A stretch of DNA of 64,000 nt from Austropuccinia psidii (GCA_023105745.1 JALGQZ010000002.1:48520497-48584496); one strand, 5' to 3'; counted from the first letter of the stretch, positions 22,118 to 35,225 are shown. Program-made: numbers and translations. The notes: generated from the letters alone by a model not told the origin.

Positions 22118-25100
22118 AAATGGATCAACCTTCATTATCGAAATTACCTTTTAGTATTGAAGAGATACAGGAGCTAAATATGAATAAAGACACTATCCAA
22201 GGAAGAGGAGAAATATATTCAATGGAAGCCTATTCTAAGCCCATGGTCACATCTGCATCATATACAGAGCAGAAAAAAGGACTTTACCAATGAGATGTAA
22301 AATTCCTTCTGAAATTCCAAGTCAATTACATCAAGAAATTCCAAGAAAAACTAATTCAAAAGTGAATATCAGATAAAAGGATTATAGCTTATGGTTTAAT
22401 AGGAAGAATGTTGAAATATTTAACAAGAAATTTGTCAATATTACAGAGATGGAAGGAGATAGTGGAAGAGACATTGCAAGACAAATAGCATTTTGGGAAA
22501 AACATCAAGGAATCAGATCTCATATTCAAAAAAATCCAGGACATGAGGCATATAATTAGGACAAATTAAAAGTGGATATGAAAAAGGGTAGGGAACAATC
22601 TCACCCAAAAAAAGATACATATTATCCCCCATCACTGAGTTATTAACAAAAACTCAACATGAAGGTGGAATAAGAAAAATGGCACAGTACAGAAATCCTA
22701 TTGGGTAACATGAAGCAATCATCACTTAATTCAAAAGAGACCAATATATTAAAGGTGATATCAACCATAATCAAGGATTATGGTCAGCCTTTCAGCTAGT
22801 GCTAAAGAGTAAATTTAAAAATCATTAATCAAAGACAGAGCTATGGCTCAAGCCTTTGATGGAGGCTAAATAATTGCAATATTTAATATTGGAAAATTAT
22901 CAATTTAATGGGATTTGGGGGCCAAGGTATCCATTCAAAAAACCAAATTCCTGAACCAAACCCCCATAAAAGAACAGAAGGTTTGAGAATAAAAGCTAGG
23001 ATTAAGTTTTAAAAATAGTAAAGGAGCTTACCCACAAGATCAAAAATTATCCACAACCAGAGCCTCAAAAAGCTGCTAATCCATCAAGAAGGAGCTGGAA
23101 CAATAATAAAGAGAAAATACTCTCCAAAAATAATCATCCATATTGTTCACATAATACCTTACCACCATTTTCATCCAGTTATCAGGAATACATACCAGCA
23201 CAAATGGCTCCAAGACCACCATTTGAATGTGCTTTCTGCAAGAATAAAGGTAATTGAGCAAATATATTCACTCACCTTGCTGAAGATTTGCATGGAAGAA
23301 TTTTCAGAGCCCAGGAATTATCTTACATATTTCTCAAATATTGGGGAGTACCTATTGAAGGAAATGAAAGTTCCAAAGACATAGTAAGGTATTTTGTAAA
23401 AGGACAGGACCAACTACACAACAAATTTATAGAGAAAACTGTCATTGAAAGAAAGTCGGAAGAAGATATTAAAGCCACTGAAAAGAAAGCAGAAGATAAA
23501 TCAACCTCAATTGAACATGTTTAAGATTGTTCAACCTGGAAACCACCCACCATTTCCTCAGCCAATTTCCCCTTTGAATCACAGATTGGACTAAGACATA
23601 CCAAAAAGGAGGGAAAGACAATCTGAAAATCAAACTCAAGAGAAAAATAAGAAGGAATCTTTTTCAGAAACTTACATTGAAGAATGAAAAGTGGAAGAAA
23701 GAGTAATCATACCCAATAAATTAAAAAATTAAAGTATTCCAAAGACAGGCCAACCTGAGAGGAAAATTGGGAATATTACCAATAAAAATGAATATGATTA
23801 CATTCCCAAAGAAGAAAATAAATTCAGAAAACCTCAGAAGAAAAAATTTCCACCCAAATTAGAAATTGCAAAAAGCATGCAACAAAAGATCAACCCCACA
23901 ATTGAAGAAATTCTGAGAATGGAACTAAATTTTATCCATATGTTACAGAAGCTATCATAAAAAGACAAGGAGAAAATTCAATCACTAAGCTCAATGAATC
24001 TTCAAGAAAGACTATTATAGTTTGGATTAAAAGAAATACCAACACCCAAGATTTATTATGCTTAACCTTTTGAATTTATGGAAATATTCCTTAGAAAAGA
24101 AGAATATACTATCAGAGAATTCGTGGAAACTGGGGAAGAGCTCAAAATAATAGCAGAAGAGATAGAAATCAAAGCTTCACTTGCCACAAGAAAACTGAAC
24201 ATGAACCTCAGTGGGATTAGAGGGCATATCACATCATTTGTTTCAATATCAGAATCTACTTCAATAATCATGGCCTCAGGAGAAGAAACTGAAATTCACT
24301 ATTTAATTGAAAAATCATCTTTCAATACAGTACTTTAAGGACACTTCTTGGGAGACAACAAGATTATGTTATAATTTTCCCACACGAAAGGAAAAATAGT
24401 CAGTTATCAAGAACCTTATGGAAGAAGATTATGCATTCCAATATGCAAGCCAAAAGAAATTGGAAGGAAAAATGGTCCACCTAGAGTAATGTATCTGTGA
24501 AATATGGCTAAACTTCTCATAAATACCTCAAGAAAGAAGTTTCAAAATACAGACAAAGATAATGCCATAATCAGCTTGTCCCAGATGGCCCAAGTGCTAT
24601 CCATATCCCCAAAGAGTAAATAATCTAACCAGGAATTACAAAACACCAAAGGTCCAAACAGCCTCAAAAGACAATCTGAAGACTCCTCTGAAGATGAGTT
24701 ACCCAAAATTATTTGCAAGCCATTTAGTAAAACTGAAGAAAGCTGCCATATTCTGGTGGACAGAAATGAAAAAATAAAAGGAGACCCTTTCAAAACTTAA
24801 AAAAAAGAATATAATGGGCTCCCATATGAATAAATCATTAATGAAATAGAAAAGGACATCAAAAGAATGGAAGAAAGAGACAAAAAATCAAAATAAACAT
24901 ACCATATTGAATTCTTGGAAAGCCTATTGAACAACCAAGAAAAGCCTTATTAATGGCAATTGGAAGACTCTGAATTCACCCAGAAAACTTCAAATTAAGA
25001 ATATTAAACAGAATAAATCTTTTAAATTGAATACAGCTACCTTCACCCTTGATGAATTTCCTTTGAAGAAATTTATCAGGATGAAAATCAAGAAATATTA

Positions 25101-25500
25101 TGTGAAGACTACTACTTATGGAGCCTTCCAGGAGAACATTTGATAAATATCTTATTTTTAGAGCTATTAACTGAAGAGGAAATTCAAGGAAGCCTGAGAA
25201 ATGAATTTTGGGATGAAATATTTGAAATGGCCAGATTACCCAGAAGAGGATTGTATTTCAATCCAGCATAGGCACAATGAGGTCTTGGATTGGATGGCTC
25301 AGCATATAAACATTTAATATTGAAATGGGTTGAGGATGTAGAAATATTCATTAATGAAGATTTATTGTGTTCAGAATTTCCATCAGAATCAGAGGTTGAA
25401 GAAAGGAATACTCTTTTAAAAGACCTAAAAGAACACTTTTGGCCAGACTACCAAACAGAAACTAATCTTTTCCGGAAAGGGAACTTCACCTTTTAATGAA
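22118..25500 (+). pseudogene. gag-protease retroelement without visible RT
   Basis: A long plus-strand coding relic with many stops. It starts near MDQPSLSKLPFSIEEIQELN (22118). Near 23195-23285 AQMAPRPPFECAFCKNKGN recalls the zinc-binding region of rust retroelement gag proteins; the third and fourth ligands are not clear. The open frame 23288-23524 continues it (FLKYWGVPIEGNESSKDIVR). From 24000 to 24470 there is a retropepsin-like region: PKIYYA, the open frame 24078-24338 with the beta-strand pattern but no clear DTG/DSG triad, then GRRLCIPICKPK. The last open part (25290-25496) is acidic and unrecognised. No RT, RNase H or integrase motif appears before 25500 or shortly after. The sister copy at 1473-3650 also lacks them. 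Confidence 0.5.
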
Positions 25501-28459
25501 ATCAACATCATCGAGATTATACTCTCCTATAGAATACCAGTGTGCTCCATAGATGTTTTATTAGATTTGTTTTGAAAAGGAAGGTTTGCAATTTGTTTCT
25601 ATAGGGAAGTGAATTTTTTCCCTATCTAAAAGAATAAATTAATCAATGAAGGACTTATTACTAAAAATCAAAAAATAGAAGAAAAAATAGAATATAATAA
25701 AAAAATACAATGGATATGGATAAAATTCAACATTTCCAATTCACCACTTTTTAGATCCTATGAGCATGAATTATTGAACAAAGAACAGATTATAGATGAA
25801 GGATTCCTTTGGTCACCAAAAAAGAAATAATTGAAGAAATAAAAGTCTTGGAAGCTTTCATATACCTGTTAAATATAAATTAAAGCTGAAATCAAACAAA
25901 TCTAACAGATAGTGGACAGGATTGAGCTTTACAACAAGGGAATGCCCACATTCTTCAAAAACTAATGGACCAATCAAAATTTAAACCATCCAGGAATATC
26001 TTGAAGACATATAACAGCTCTAAAATTCAAAATTGAAATAAAAAACTCAGATTCCAACTTAATTGATCACTAGGAAGTGACCTCCTGCCTTATCAAAGAG
26101 GAAAATTTAGTCTTATGAACCCAAATAATTGATTTTACTCACCCAAAGCATAGAATAACAAGGCAGCTACCTAATGCCTTATAAAGGAGGAATATGCAAT
26201 TTGTTCAACCCAAATGATACAGTTTACTCATCCAAATAAAATAATCCCTAGGAAGTGACCTCCTGCTTTACCAAAGAGTAATATTCAACTTTATTACCCA
26301 ATATTATCATGCAAAACCCATCAAACCTACCTCCAGTCTATAAAGCTCTTGGAAGTGACTTCTTGCCTTATCAAATAATAATACCATTTCATCAAGAAAA
26401 AATAGATAAACCAGAAAAATTACTTATGAATATATCTTTTATTATATAATTATTATTACCTTTTGACAATTCAAAACCCACACCAGTATAATTCCACAGT
26501 ACTTTAAAATTGAATGGTTGACCATACCTGAAGAAAGTACCTGGTCAAATGATAAAAGCATAATCCGGATTGAGGAAGAAATGATGGTAAATACCAATAA
26601 TAAACAAGAATCAAATTAAGACTCTGAATGGAGATTCCCAATACAACCCATTTTATGTCCAGATATTTCAACAATAATACTTAAAAGTATTTGGTTTAAA
26701 GACCTATTTGGAAAATAGAATGAGCCATTAGAGACTGAAAGCACTCATTCATCGGAAGAACTACCTTTAATCAGATTTTTAAAATATAAATTTTTGGAAT
26801 TACTCACTTGGAAGGGTATTGAAGGCAACCTTTGAAACATATACTGTAATAAAATATTTACAATGGATGAACACCTTGGGAAATCACTATTTTGGGGGAC
26901 CTGAGAATTAAAAGATTGGTTCAACCTTCAGTATTTCAAAATTGAAACAGGAACAATCAGAAAAAATCTCAAGACACTATATGGTAAAGAATGCCACATG
27001 GGATTTTCATTGGGAAGAAACACTCATACCAGAAATCCTTATCATCAAAGATAGTGAAAATAAAATGAATACAGAAGATTGGAGCTCCTTCTTTCAGGAA
27101 TAACTATCTAAATATCTCAAAAGAGAATAATGGAGGGGAGTGAGAATTATCAAGAAATAATTAGGTAAGGAAATACTTGCTTAAAGAATGTCTTCTTTTT
27201 TTCAGAAAAAGAGAGATAGAAAAAGAAAATCTGACCAGGTAATTAAATTTCTTTTTGGAATTTGTTCATGAGTTTCAACCTAATTATGTTTATTTGTTTC
27301 ATGATCAAAAAAAACTTTTCAAAAAATATCAAAAAACTAGAAAATAGATATATAATTTACAAGGATAATCGGCTCTTATTAAATCACCTTTTACCTATTT
27401 ACTTATAGATTTTCATTTGACTTTCCTTTTATGTCTATAAAGGGATTCAAGAGGATAAAAAAATGAAGGGAGATAATTGAATTAACAAATTAATTATTTC
27501 TTGCAGGTTCTCATGAAAATATTTCTATATCAAAGATTAGAAGATATGGATTGCTCTCAAAACAAAAATTGAAATTATTAAAACATAATTCAACAAAAAC
27601 ATAAAAGCTTAACTCATATTCAAAAATGCTTTCTAACAAGAATAAATAAACAAAATGAATCATTCTCTTAATTATTTCCTTTTTTATCAAATGGTTCAGA
27701 AATGTTAATTTAACCAATGAGTTATAATTTTTTCAAATCTTCAGGAAGCTAAAAGATAGAATGAATGAATCAGTTACTCAAGCTGTGGATAGCTCTTAAG
27801 GAGGATGGAAAAAAACTCGCCAAATGGCGTTTGACACCTGGATAGAATTCCTAGAGGATGAAAGGATGTTTCCTCTATTAGCCAAAAGTGATCTCTGCAG
27901 CTGGCCTATTATTATCACATCTAAAAAAACAGAAAGGTAGGATCTCAATGGTGAAAGGAACCATAAATAGGAGAGACGCTGATTCTTTCAAAACAGGGGA
28001 CAAATATTTAATTAATCTCATCTTTTTTTTATTATATTTTTGTATTGTTTCCTCACTTTTTTATTAATTTTTTTTTCAATTATTCTTTCAAGGGAGGGAT
28101 GGACCTGAACTGATCAAGTACTAGTTCGATTTTTCAATTTACTTAAATAATATCAAAAATAAGTTAGAATTTTAGGCTAAATTCATTTATTTTTAAAAGC
28201 ATAAAGAAAAAAAACAAAAAAATGAACAAGAGTCCAACATAATACAAAAAGAAAGAAAACAATTTACAACACTATGAAATTATTTTCAGTGCAAGAAAAA
28301 AAAACAAAAGCATCTAATGAAAGAGCATTGAGATTTAATCCAATTCGGCTTCAATAAACAATAAACAAATAAATAATCAGAAATTAATGAACTATTGCTT
28401 CAAAAAAGAGCTTATTGCACAGAAATATTTATTACAAGGTTTTATAGAAAATGTATGGA
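25501..28459. other. old repeat-derived DNA, no intact gene
   Basis: Holds the tandem repeat at 26063-26395 and scattered plus-strand coding scraps (near 26460-27150 and 27810-27940, the latter reading MAFDTWIEFLEDERMFPLL) that look like decayed retroelement gag sequence. From 27700 to 28460 there are AT-rich runs. I cannot assign boundaries or family. Confidence 0.3.
26063..26395 (+). repeat. about 100-bp tandem repeat, 3-4 diverged copies
   Basis: The phrase 'ggaagtgacctcctgcctta' with 'tcaaagagg' recurs at about 26071, 26159 (diverged), 26248 and 26353, each followed by 'aaccca...ttactcaccca'-like sequence. Period roughly 90-105 bp. Confidence 0.6.
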
Positions 28460-28925
28460 TAGCTATGTACCCGGAGCCTTGAGGATTGAGGGAATCTCCA
28501 GTGGAAAAAAGGTTTCAGGATCATAATCACTGTCTATTTAGGTGTAAGATCCCAATTACACAGATGGAGGTTCTTCCTTTGGAGAATAAACTCTGTAAGA
28601 GCTGTATGAAAGCCCAGAAAGAGCTGGGGGTGAAGGCGGGAATGCGCAAGGTGAAGTCATTGAGGTAACCCACTCCCACACGGATTGTTTAAGAGGGGTT
28701 TATTGAGTACGAAAAATGATCTCTTCAAATTCCTCAGGAGTAAAGGTTTTTATTGCCTTGATAAAGGTGAAGGAATATTTTGTATTGATGGAGCTCATCC
28801 TGTGGGTCAATATAGTACTGTACAAGAGAAAAAATGCTTCTGAATCTCAATTTGGGTGGCTTAGCCCAATCGTATTTTATCATTCTGACATTTGAATACA
28901 CTCCATGTTTCATGAAAAACTAAAA
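28460..28925 (-). pseudogene. possible decayed host exons, family unknown
   Basis: On the minus strand two coding-like stretches occur. The first, about 28905-28740, reads MKHGVYSNVRMIKYDWAKPP and continues about 35 codons; after a frame change it gives KAIKTFTPEEFEEIIFRTQ. The second, about 28675-28530, reads GYLNDFTLRIPAFTPSSFW and continues FIQLLQSLFSKGRTSICVIG to a stop. Amino-acid composition looks protein-like rather than like an AT-rich shadow, and CpG is more frequent here than in the neighbouring relics. I do not recognise the family, and splice sites joining the parts are unclear. Confidence 0.25.
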
Positions 28926-30814
28926 ACACAGCCAATTCCCATGGAAATTTAGTGAGCCTGGATGGGAAAAGTGAAAATTCTCAAGTCTAATTTATATCAA
29001 TTCCACAGGAATCCAAATAGAAATACTACGGAAAATACCGTTCAGACGGAATCAACGCAAAGATAACCATGCAAGATTCCACTAAACCACAAAATAAATG
29101 GGGTTCTCATCATTAAAAGATCTTAAAACCCCACATCAGCTGATACCTATATGAAAGATAATAAAAAACCTCTTGAAGTCTAATGAAGACTTAACTGAAC
29201 CAACCTTGATTTTATGAAATTATTTGACGTTATATTTTAGCTTATTGGGAGCATGAAGAGGAAGTGTCACGAAATCACTTAAACTATGGAGGAGCCAATT
29301 AAATCAATGCTCCGATCTGGAAACTGAGATATGTCAAAAAGTTATTCTTTACCTTCAACCAAGCTTCAGTCAATACCAGTGTAGTGAGAATAAGGTATAT
29401 AAGCATCAATAACTGAATCAAGAAAGCTTTGAGTGAGAATACAAGACCAACCAACCCACTTTAATTGAAAACTAATAATAATACAGAATTTTAGTTTTGA
29501 ATTACAAGGTATTTGACTTGGTCCAGAATAATCTAAAAATTCTTACAAAATGGAACAAATCCTCCTTTGGGTCTGAGGGAGGGTGATAACGAAAGAAACT
29601 GCCAAGTTAGGAGAAAATCTTGCATTATTGAAGAATCATGACATAAGAGGTCCTTGGAAGGGAGTTCAGCTTTAGGTAAGTACAGGAAGCTTTAACCCAC
29701 TAGCTCCACAACAGGATGTTGGTATTAGTTTGGGGAAAAGACTATCATCATGACTAGCAAGGAATTCAAAGATTTTCCCCCTCATTGAGATCAAAAATTT
29801 TCACAATTCTGACAGCTAAGGAACACACAGGGATTTGGAGGAGACCCTACAAGTTAAAAATAAAGTCATCTCAAAGTGAAGGGATCATCTACTGACCCCA
29901 AGCCATCTTAGTGAATTTAAAGAATAAGGGATGATTCAACTCATCATCTTAGCCTAAAATCAACCCATCCGATTCTAAGTAATGTAGAAAAGGGTACAAT
30001 AACCCCTTATTACCTTAACTAATACAGGCGAGACCTTTCAGAGCAGCAGAAGATGTGGGAACATATATAGTATCAAGAAAAATCAACCCAAATGACTTCA
30101 AACACTCAGGAAGGTTCCAAAACACCTAAATCACCCCAAGATCTCAATCATAACCAATTTGAACATAATAATAAGTAGCAAAACCCCACCTAGACTCAAA
30201 GATCTCCAAAGCATTATATTATTGCTAAATCATCTAGCGCACTACGCCATACCACAACTTTGAGTGTTCAAAGGTCTTACTGGAGCCTTTTTACCTTCAG
30301 AAACTCAAGGTAAACCCCCTGACCAATCTTGGACCGACCAAGGTGTAGATAAGTATTTTTACACCACGAACTGACCCACCCAAAGGCAGCAAAAAGGGCT
30401 CCAATTACCTAAAAAAGGGCTAAAAATGACCAAAGGAAAAAGGAGCCCTCATCAAGGATTTGACCTGATTATTTCCTTAAGCTTAATTTAATTTTATTAA
30501 GAATTATTCAATTGATCTGAAATCTCTGATTCTTAATTTCTAGAGGGTTTTTATAAATACAAAAATAAAAAATCCTTAGATTGTATTGTAACCTCTTCTT
30601 TCATTTACTAATTAGGATTATTATTTTCTTCATTTGCTTATTTGTTTACCTTTTTGATATTCTATGATGCTACAAATAACAGAAATTCCTGGGAAAGACT
30701 TTAAGCTTCTAGTTTTTTATTTCTTATTATTTATCAAATTCTTCATTCTTACTGATTTTCTATTTGTCTTTCACAGTTTTTAATTAATGAGAAAACCAGA
30801 GAGAATATAATATA
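28926..30814. other. no gene supported
   Basis: Mixed-composition DNA without a frame I can support. Near 30540-30600 there are promoter-like and polyadenylation-like words (tataaataca, aataaaaa) that could belong to an old LTR, but I found no partner copy in the window. Confidence 0.3.
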
Positions 30815-31302
30815 GGGTATTGGTGAAAACATGTAAGGGGTGCCTTGGGCCCATTTTCAATCAAAAATGAAACACAACAATGCCTGTATTGGGCCAAAAC
30901 ATGCCCAAAAAAGGTTTTTTTCCCCAAAACCTCTCCAACTCCCAGTTGTTTCAGATTTTTTTCCACAGCCCCCCCAAAAAAAGACCAAAAACCCAAACAA
31001 TATTTTTGAAAAACAGAACTACCAAAGTAATTTTGCAAAGTTTTTCACAGTTTTCTTTCTTTTTTCCCCCTAAATACTTCATTTTCCACCACAACAACCT
31101 GCTTCCAAGCCTCTAAAATTCCAATTTTTTACCTTCCCTCACCCATTAATCCCACATTTAAACCACTTGTTTCACTATGAACAACTTCTTTTGATCTTTC
31201 ACACCTTTGATCACTTTATTTTCACATTTTAAAAGCTTCTTTCCTCATTCCAAATCCCCAAATTCACTTTTTTTTAAATTTATACATCTTTTTGACTCAA
31301 AA

Positions 31303-32941
31303 ATGCTACAACCCCCCACTGAAGGTGCATTTCAGACCCTTGAGCTTCTTTTTCAACATTTGCATAATGTTGCCAGGGCTCAGGGGTATTCTGTGTCTAC
31401 CTTGGGGTCCAATATGACTCACAATCAAATTGAAATAGGTTGTGACAGGTCTGGGACCCCAAATCCCAACAAAAACTCCTCCAAAATAGTAATTTCAAGA
31501 AAGCTTCACTGTCCATTTAGACTTTATGCCAGGAAATATGCCAAGAATACCACTTGGACTCTTGAAGTCAAAAATCCTGAAGATAGCCATGATTCCACTG
31601 AAAATATCATGGCACCTCCTGCTTTCAGAAAATTTAATGAGCAATAAACATCCCAAATCGCTCAAATGTCTGAATCACTGCTTCTTCCAAGGAAACTTCA
31701 GGACCAATTATGCATCCAGAGAGATTCTGATAGGCCTGCAAATGTTCAAGAAATTTAAAACCAAGTAAATAAAATTAAGAAAGACAATATGCAAGGCAAA
31801 AGGCCCATTGATGATCTTATTGACACTCTCAAAGAAGAAAATTTTGTTTGGTCCTCTGAAAGGGATGCTGAGGGACACATTACCTCCTTGTTTTTTACTA
31901 ACCCCCCTGCCATAACACTCCTTAATGGCTTTCCTCATGTCATTCTTATGAATTGTACTTATAAAACCAATAAATACAAAATGCCCCTTCTTCATATTTT
32001 TGGATTCAGCTCAACCAATAAGACCTTTTCTGGGGCTTTTTGTTCGATGAAGAATGAAACTGAACCCTCATATACTTGGGAATTAAATCAATACATAGAA
32101 AACTTCCTCAACAACACCAACATTGTTCCCTCTCCAGTCATTGTTATTGACAGGGATCTGGCATTGAAAAACTCTCTCAAAAAGCTCTTCCCAGACTCCA
32201 AAGTCATGTTATGCATTTGGCACATCAGTAAAGATTTATCTTCTCATTGCATGAAGAAAATTGGTCATGGCACTGATTTTGAAAATTTTATGGGCCTTTT
32301 GAATCAAGTAATATACTTTTATCTTACCCTTTTTATCACTTTTTTTCTTATCATTGTTTATATTAATGACTTTGGGATTCATTTCTCAGTTTATGTACTC
32401 ATCAACTGAAAGGTCTTTCAAAGACAACTGGAAGAATATTCAAAGGCAAGTCAAAAAACCTGAAGTCTTGCAATATTTGGAAAATACCTGGATTCTTCTA
32501 AAGGAGTATTATGTGCTAGCCTGGACCAACCACCATTGCCACCTGGGTGTGGGCTCCACCTCCAGAGTTGAAGGTGCCCATTCCATGGTTAAACTTTGGC
32601 TCCAAACCTCTACTGGTACTATCCTGGAGGTAGTTAGGGCTCTCTACATGGCTTTCCAAAAACAATTTATTGAAATATTCAACAGAATCTCCAAAGAAAT
32701 AAGTGTCCATGCCAAGTATTTTTCTCTACACATCTGTGCTCTCAATGGCAAGGTGTCTAATTCTGCCCTTCAGATGGCCTTTGAAAATTTCAAAACAAAA
32801 TTTCCCCCCAATTGAAAATGCACCAACAAATACAACAACCATCAAGTCATTCCTTGCAAGCATAAGACCCAAAAGGAATTTTCCAAGCTTCAAAGGCTTG
32901 AGATAACAGACTTTCATCCTCAGTGGCATTTGAATTTGCCT
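31303..32941 (+). pseudogene. MULE transposase (FAR1-like, DDE, SWIM)
   Basis: ATG at 31303 (MLQPPTEGAFQTL). The N-terminal part carries a FAR1-type zinc domain: IGCDRSG, CPFRLYARK, then HDS. The frame continues to 32307 with two in-frame TAA codons (31645 and near 31768). The transposase core has MNCTYKTNKYKMPLL where MULEs have Asp before CTYKTN: the first catalytic residue is Asn (codon 31951-31953). The second Asp is in IVIDRDLALKN, followed by the typical CIWH. An 82-bp intron (32308-32389, GTAATA..CTCAG) joins in phase to FMYSSTERSFKDN. The catalytic Glu lies in RVEGAHSMVKLWL. After an in-frame TGA (32813-32815) the SWIM finger CTNKYNNHQVIPCKHK follows. A 72-bp intron (32942-33013) leads in phase to the OTU-bearing part. 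Confidence 0.85.
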
Positions 32942-33013
32942 GTGAGGGTTTTTTAACTTCAAATTCTTACTTCTTTTCTGATTGACTGATTTTCTTTAAA
33001 ATATTCTTCTCAG

Positions 33014-34340
33014 ACTAGTTATCAAAGTGTTGAGAATGAAAGGAATAATGAAGCCAAAAGAATATTTGAAGATATTGGGGAAGACCTTTTTCAAAGACCA
33101 ATGGCAGAAATCACCCAAATTATTCAATATTTTCAAGATGTTTTGACTGGAAAAGCCCCATTTGATCGAATTCCCAAGAGTCAAGAGGATGATCAATATT
33201 ATGAATACCCACTAGAACTCAAGAATATCCATGGAAGACCTCAAGGAGCCAAGAATGAAAAAAAGAGAAACCTCAAGATTTGAAATCATTGAAAGTCAAT
33301 CCAAGAGAAGAGGAAGACCCCCATCAAAAGTGACCAGCACAAAAACATCACTATCACAATCAAGTGCACCCTCTCCAAATATGGAAGTGGACTCATCTGA
33401 AGATTCTGAAGATTCTGAGTCCTCATTATCAAAATCAATCAGTTCATCAGATTCACTACCCTCAAAAACTGAATTGAATGAATATGGCAAATCAGAAGTC
33501 ACCCTTATCAGGTCCAAAAGATTGGCAATTGGAAGCAAAACCTCACAAAGAAAGTCCCACAAGCCTGCCACCAGCTTGAAGATATATGATGCAATTGACT
33601 TGATCTGTGAGCATTGTCAAATCAATTATTACACAAGTGATGAATGCTCCAAGATCTTTGTGAGTTTCTGTTTTTTTGAGGTATATTTCTCTTTTTTATT
33701 TTGATATTTATTCATTTTTTGAACTGATTTTATCAGGTACCTGGCTCAGAAGACTTTTACAAGGTTTATATTGACATACACCTTCAAGACCATCAATTTC
33801 CAGGGGGATGGAAACTGTGGCTACAGAACAGTATCCCACTACATTTACAAGACTCAAGATCAATGGGCTGATGTAAGTGGTGACTTGGCTGAAGAAATTC
33901 AAAAAATCAAGACCTTTATGAAGCCATGAACACTTTAATTACCTCAGTATCCTCTTATTTGGACAGAGTTGAGTGGTATGAAGATGTTGGCAAGGCTCCA
34001 AAAAGCAAGTGGAGGTCCATGCCTGACATGGGGGATCCAATTTAAAATAAGTATCAACGATCATTTTTCTTTTATCCCACAGTCCAATATTTTTCTTTTT
34101 TCCCTTATTTGTGTTCTCCTAATTATAATCCCCCATTTTCATCTTCTTCTTGGATAGTTGTTCTCATTTTGTTCCATTGCATATAAGCATTTCTAAAGTT
34201 TATCCAGTCCCCCCCATTACTTTTAATTTAGAATTTCATGCCCAAAAACAAGCCCTGGGGTGGGCTGGCAAATTTAAGAAACACAGGATGCTATATTTGT
34301 CCAATATTCCTCCCCCACCACAGAAAAAACAGCTATTTTA
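33014..34340 (+). pseudogene. OTU protease part of the MULE protein
   Basis: Exon 33014-33659 begins TSYQSVENERNNEAKRIFED. A one-base excess in an A-run near 33256-33262 shifts the frame, after which it continues with a basic stretch (SKRRGRPPSK, AT-hook-like) and a Ser/Asp/Glu-rich linker. A 77-bp intron (33660-33736, GTGAGT..ATCAG) precedes the OTU exon. After another frameshift the cysteine protease motif FQGDGNCGYRTVSHYIY appears (about 33800-33850, catalytic Cys in GNCGYR). WYEDVGKAPKSKWRSMPDMG follows, and the His region is SHFVPLH near 34155-34175. OTU domains cleave ubiquitin-like modifiers; in MULEs their job is not settled. The C-terminal stretch reads ALGWAGKFKKHR. Confidence 0.75.
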
Positions 34341-35045
34341 AATTTTGATTCAGACTGATTGAGTTTTTTATATACAATTTATGCCAATTATTCCCCTCCT
34401 CAGTTGTATTTATTGCTTAAATCCTACCTCAGTGTCCTTTTTTATCAAACAAGTGGTACTTTTGTTCTTAAAACTAGTAATATTACAAACAAGAAAAAAA
34501 ACACTTCTTGTGCCTTCACTTGTTGTCCCACCAAAAGAATTCCCCAAAATTATGGGCTTCTGGTTCTTTATTGTCCAGATTGAACCCTTCTGTTTAATAA
34601 ATTATGGAAGTTCATGAGTGGGAATATTTCAAATTAATTTTTTAAAAATATTCATATTAAAAACATGGAAAAAAAATTTGTTAAAAAAACACTTTTTGTT
34701 CCTTCACTTGTCCCACCAAAACAATTTGCAAAAATTATGAGCTTCTAGTTCTTCATTGTCAAGATTGAAACCTTCATTTTAAAAAAATTAATGAAATTCA
34801 TAAATTGGGAATATTACATATGAATTTATCAAAAAAATCTGCCATTTTGTCAAATTGGCCAAATTTGAGAAATTTGGAAAAAAAATTGGAAACGTTTGAG
34901 GATATGGACATCCCATGTTGGATTAAATATGGAAAAAAATTTGAAAAAAACCTCAAAACTGAGCCTGAGGAATGTTTTCAAAAAATAAGGTCACTTGTGT
35001 GTTTTTACTGAAATCTTATGTGTGTTTACCAACACCCATAATATA

Positions 35046-35225
35046 TATTTAAAAAAGGCCCTGAGAAAGGCTTTAACCTTCTTTTTTTGTTTCTTAATTA
35101 TAATTATTGCCCATTTGATATCAAATTAACTGAAAATAATCATAAGGCTTAAATCTAGAAAAGGTCCTTAGAAAGGCTTTAAAATTATTTTCTATTTTTC
35201 ATACTTATTTCATCTCTTATCTTGA
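35046..35225. other. short spacer between MULE and hAT
   Basis: 180 bp of host or older repeat DNA containing two related phrases ('gagaaaggctttaacc', 'tagaaaggctttaaaa'). The MULE and hAT target duplications are intact on either side, so they are independent insertions. Confidence 0.5.

Larger units (their letters stand above)
30815..35037 (+). mobile_element. MULE transposon with OTU domain (about 4.2 kb)
   Basis: Left end GGGTATTGGTGAAAACATG (30815) and right end, reverse complement GGGTGTTGGTAAACACACA (35037), form terminal inverted repeats. Both flanks carry the 8-mer ATAATATA (30807-30814 and 35038-35045), a target duplication, with the caveat that it is low-complexity. The single plus-strand gene inside encodes transposase plus OTU. 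The same terminal repeat bounds the MITEs at 7413, 40550 and 46855, so this is the probable autonomous member of that family. This copy is inactivated by stops, at least two frameshifts and a lost catalytic Asp. Confidence 0.85.

Noticed and set aside
30784..31116. Overlapping small frames at the MULE left end
   Set aside because: They span the terminal repeat and leader, are Pro/Lys/Phe-rich from simple sequence, and precede the real transposase ATG at 31303.
33296..33571. Acidic minus-strand frame opposite the MULE linker
   Set aside because: Antisense shadow of the Ser/Asp/Glu-rich linker of the MULE protein.
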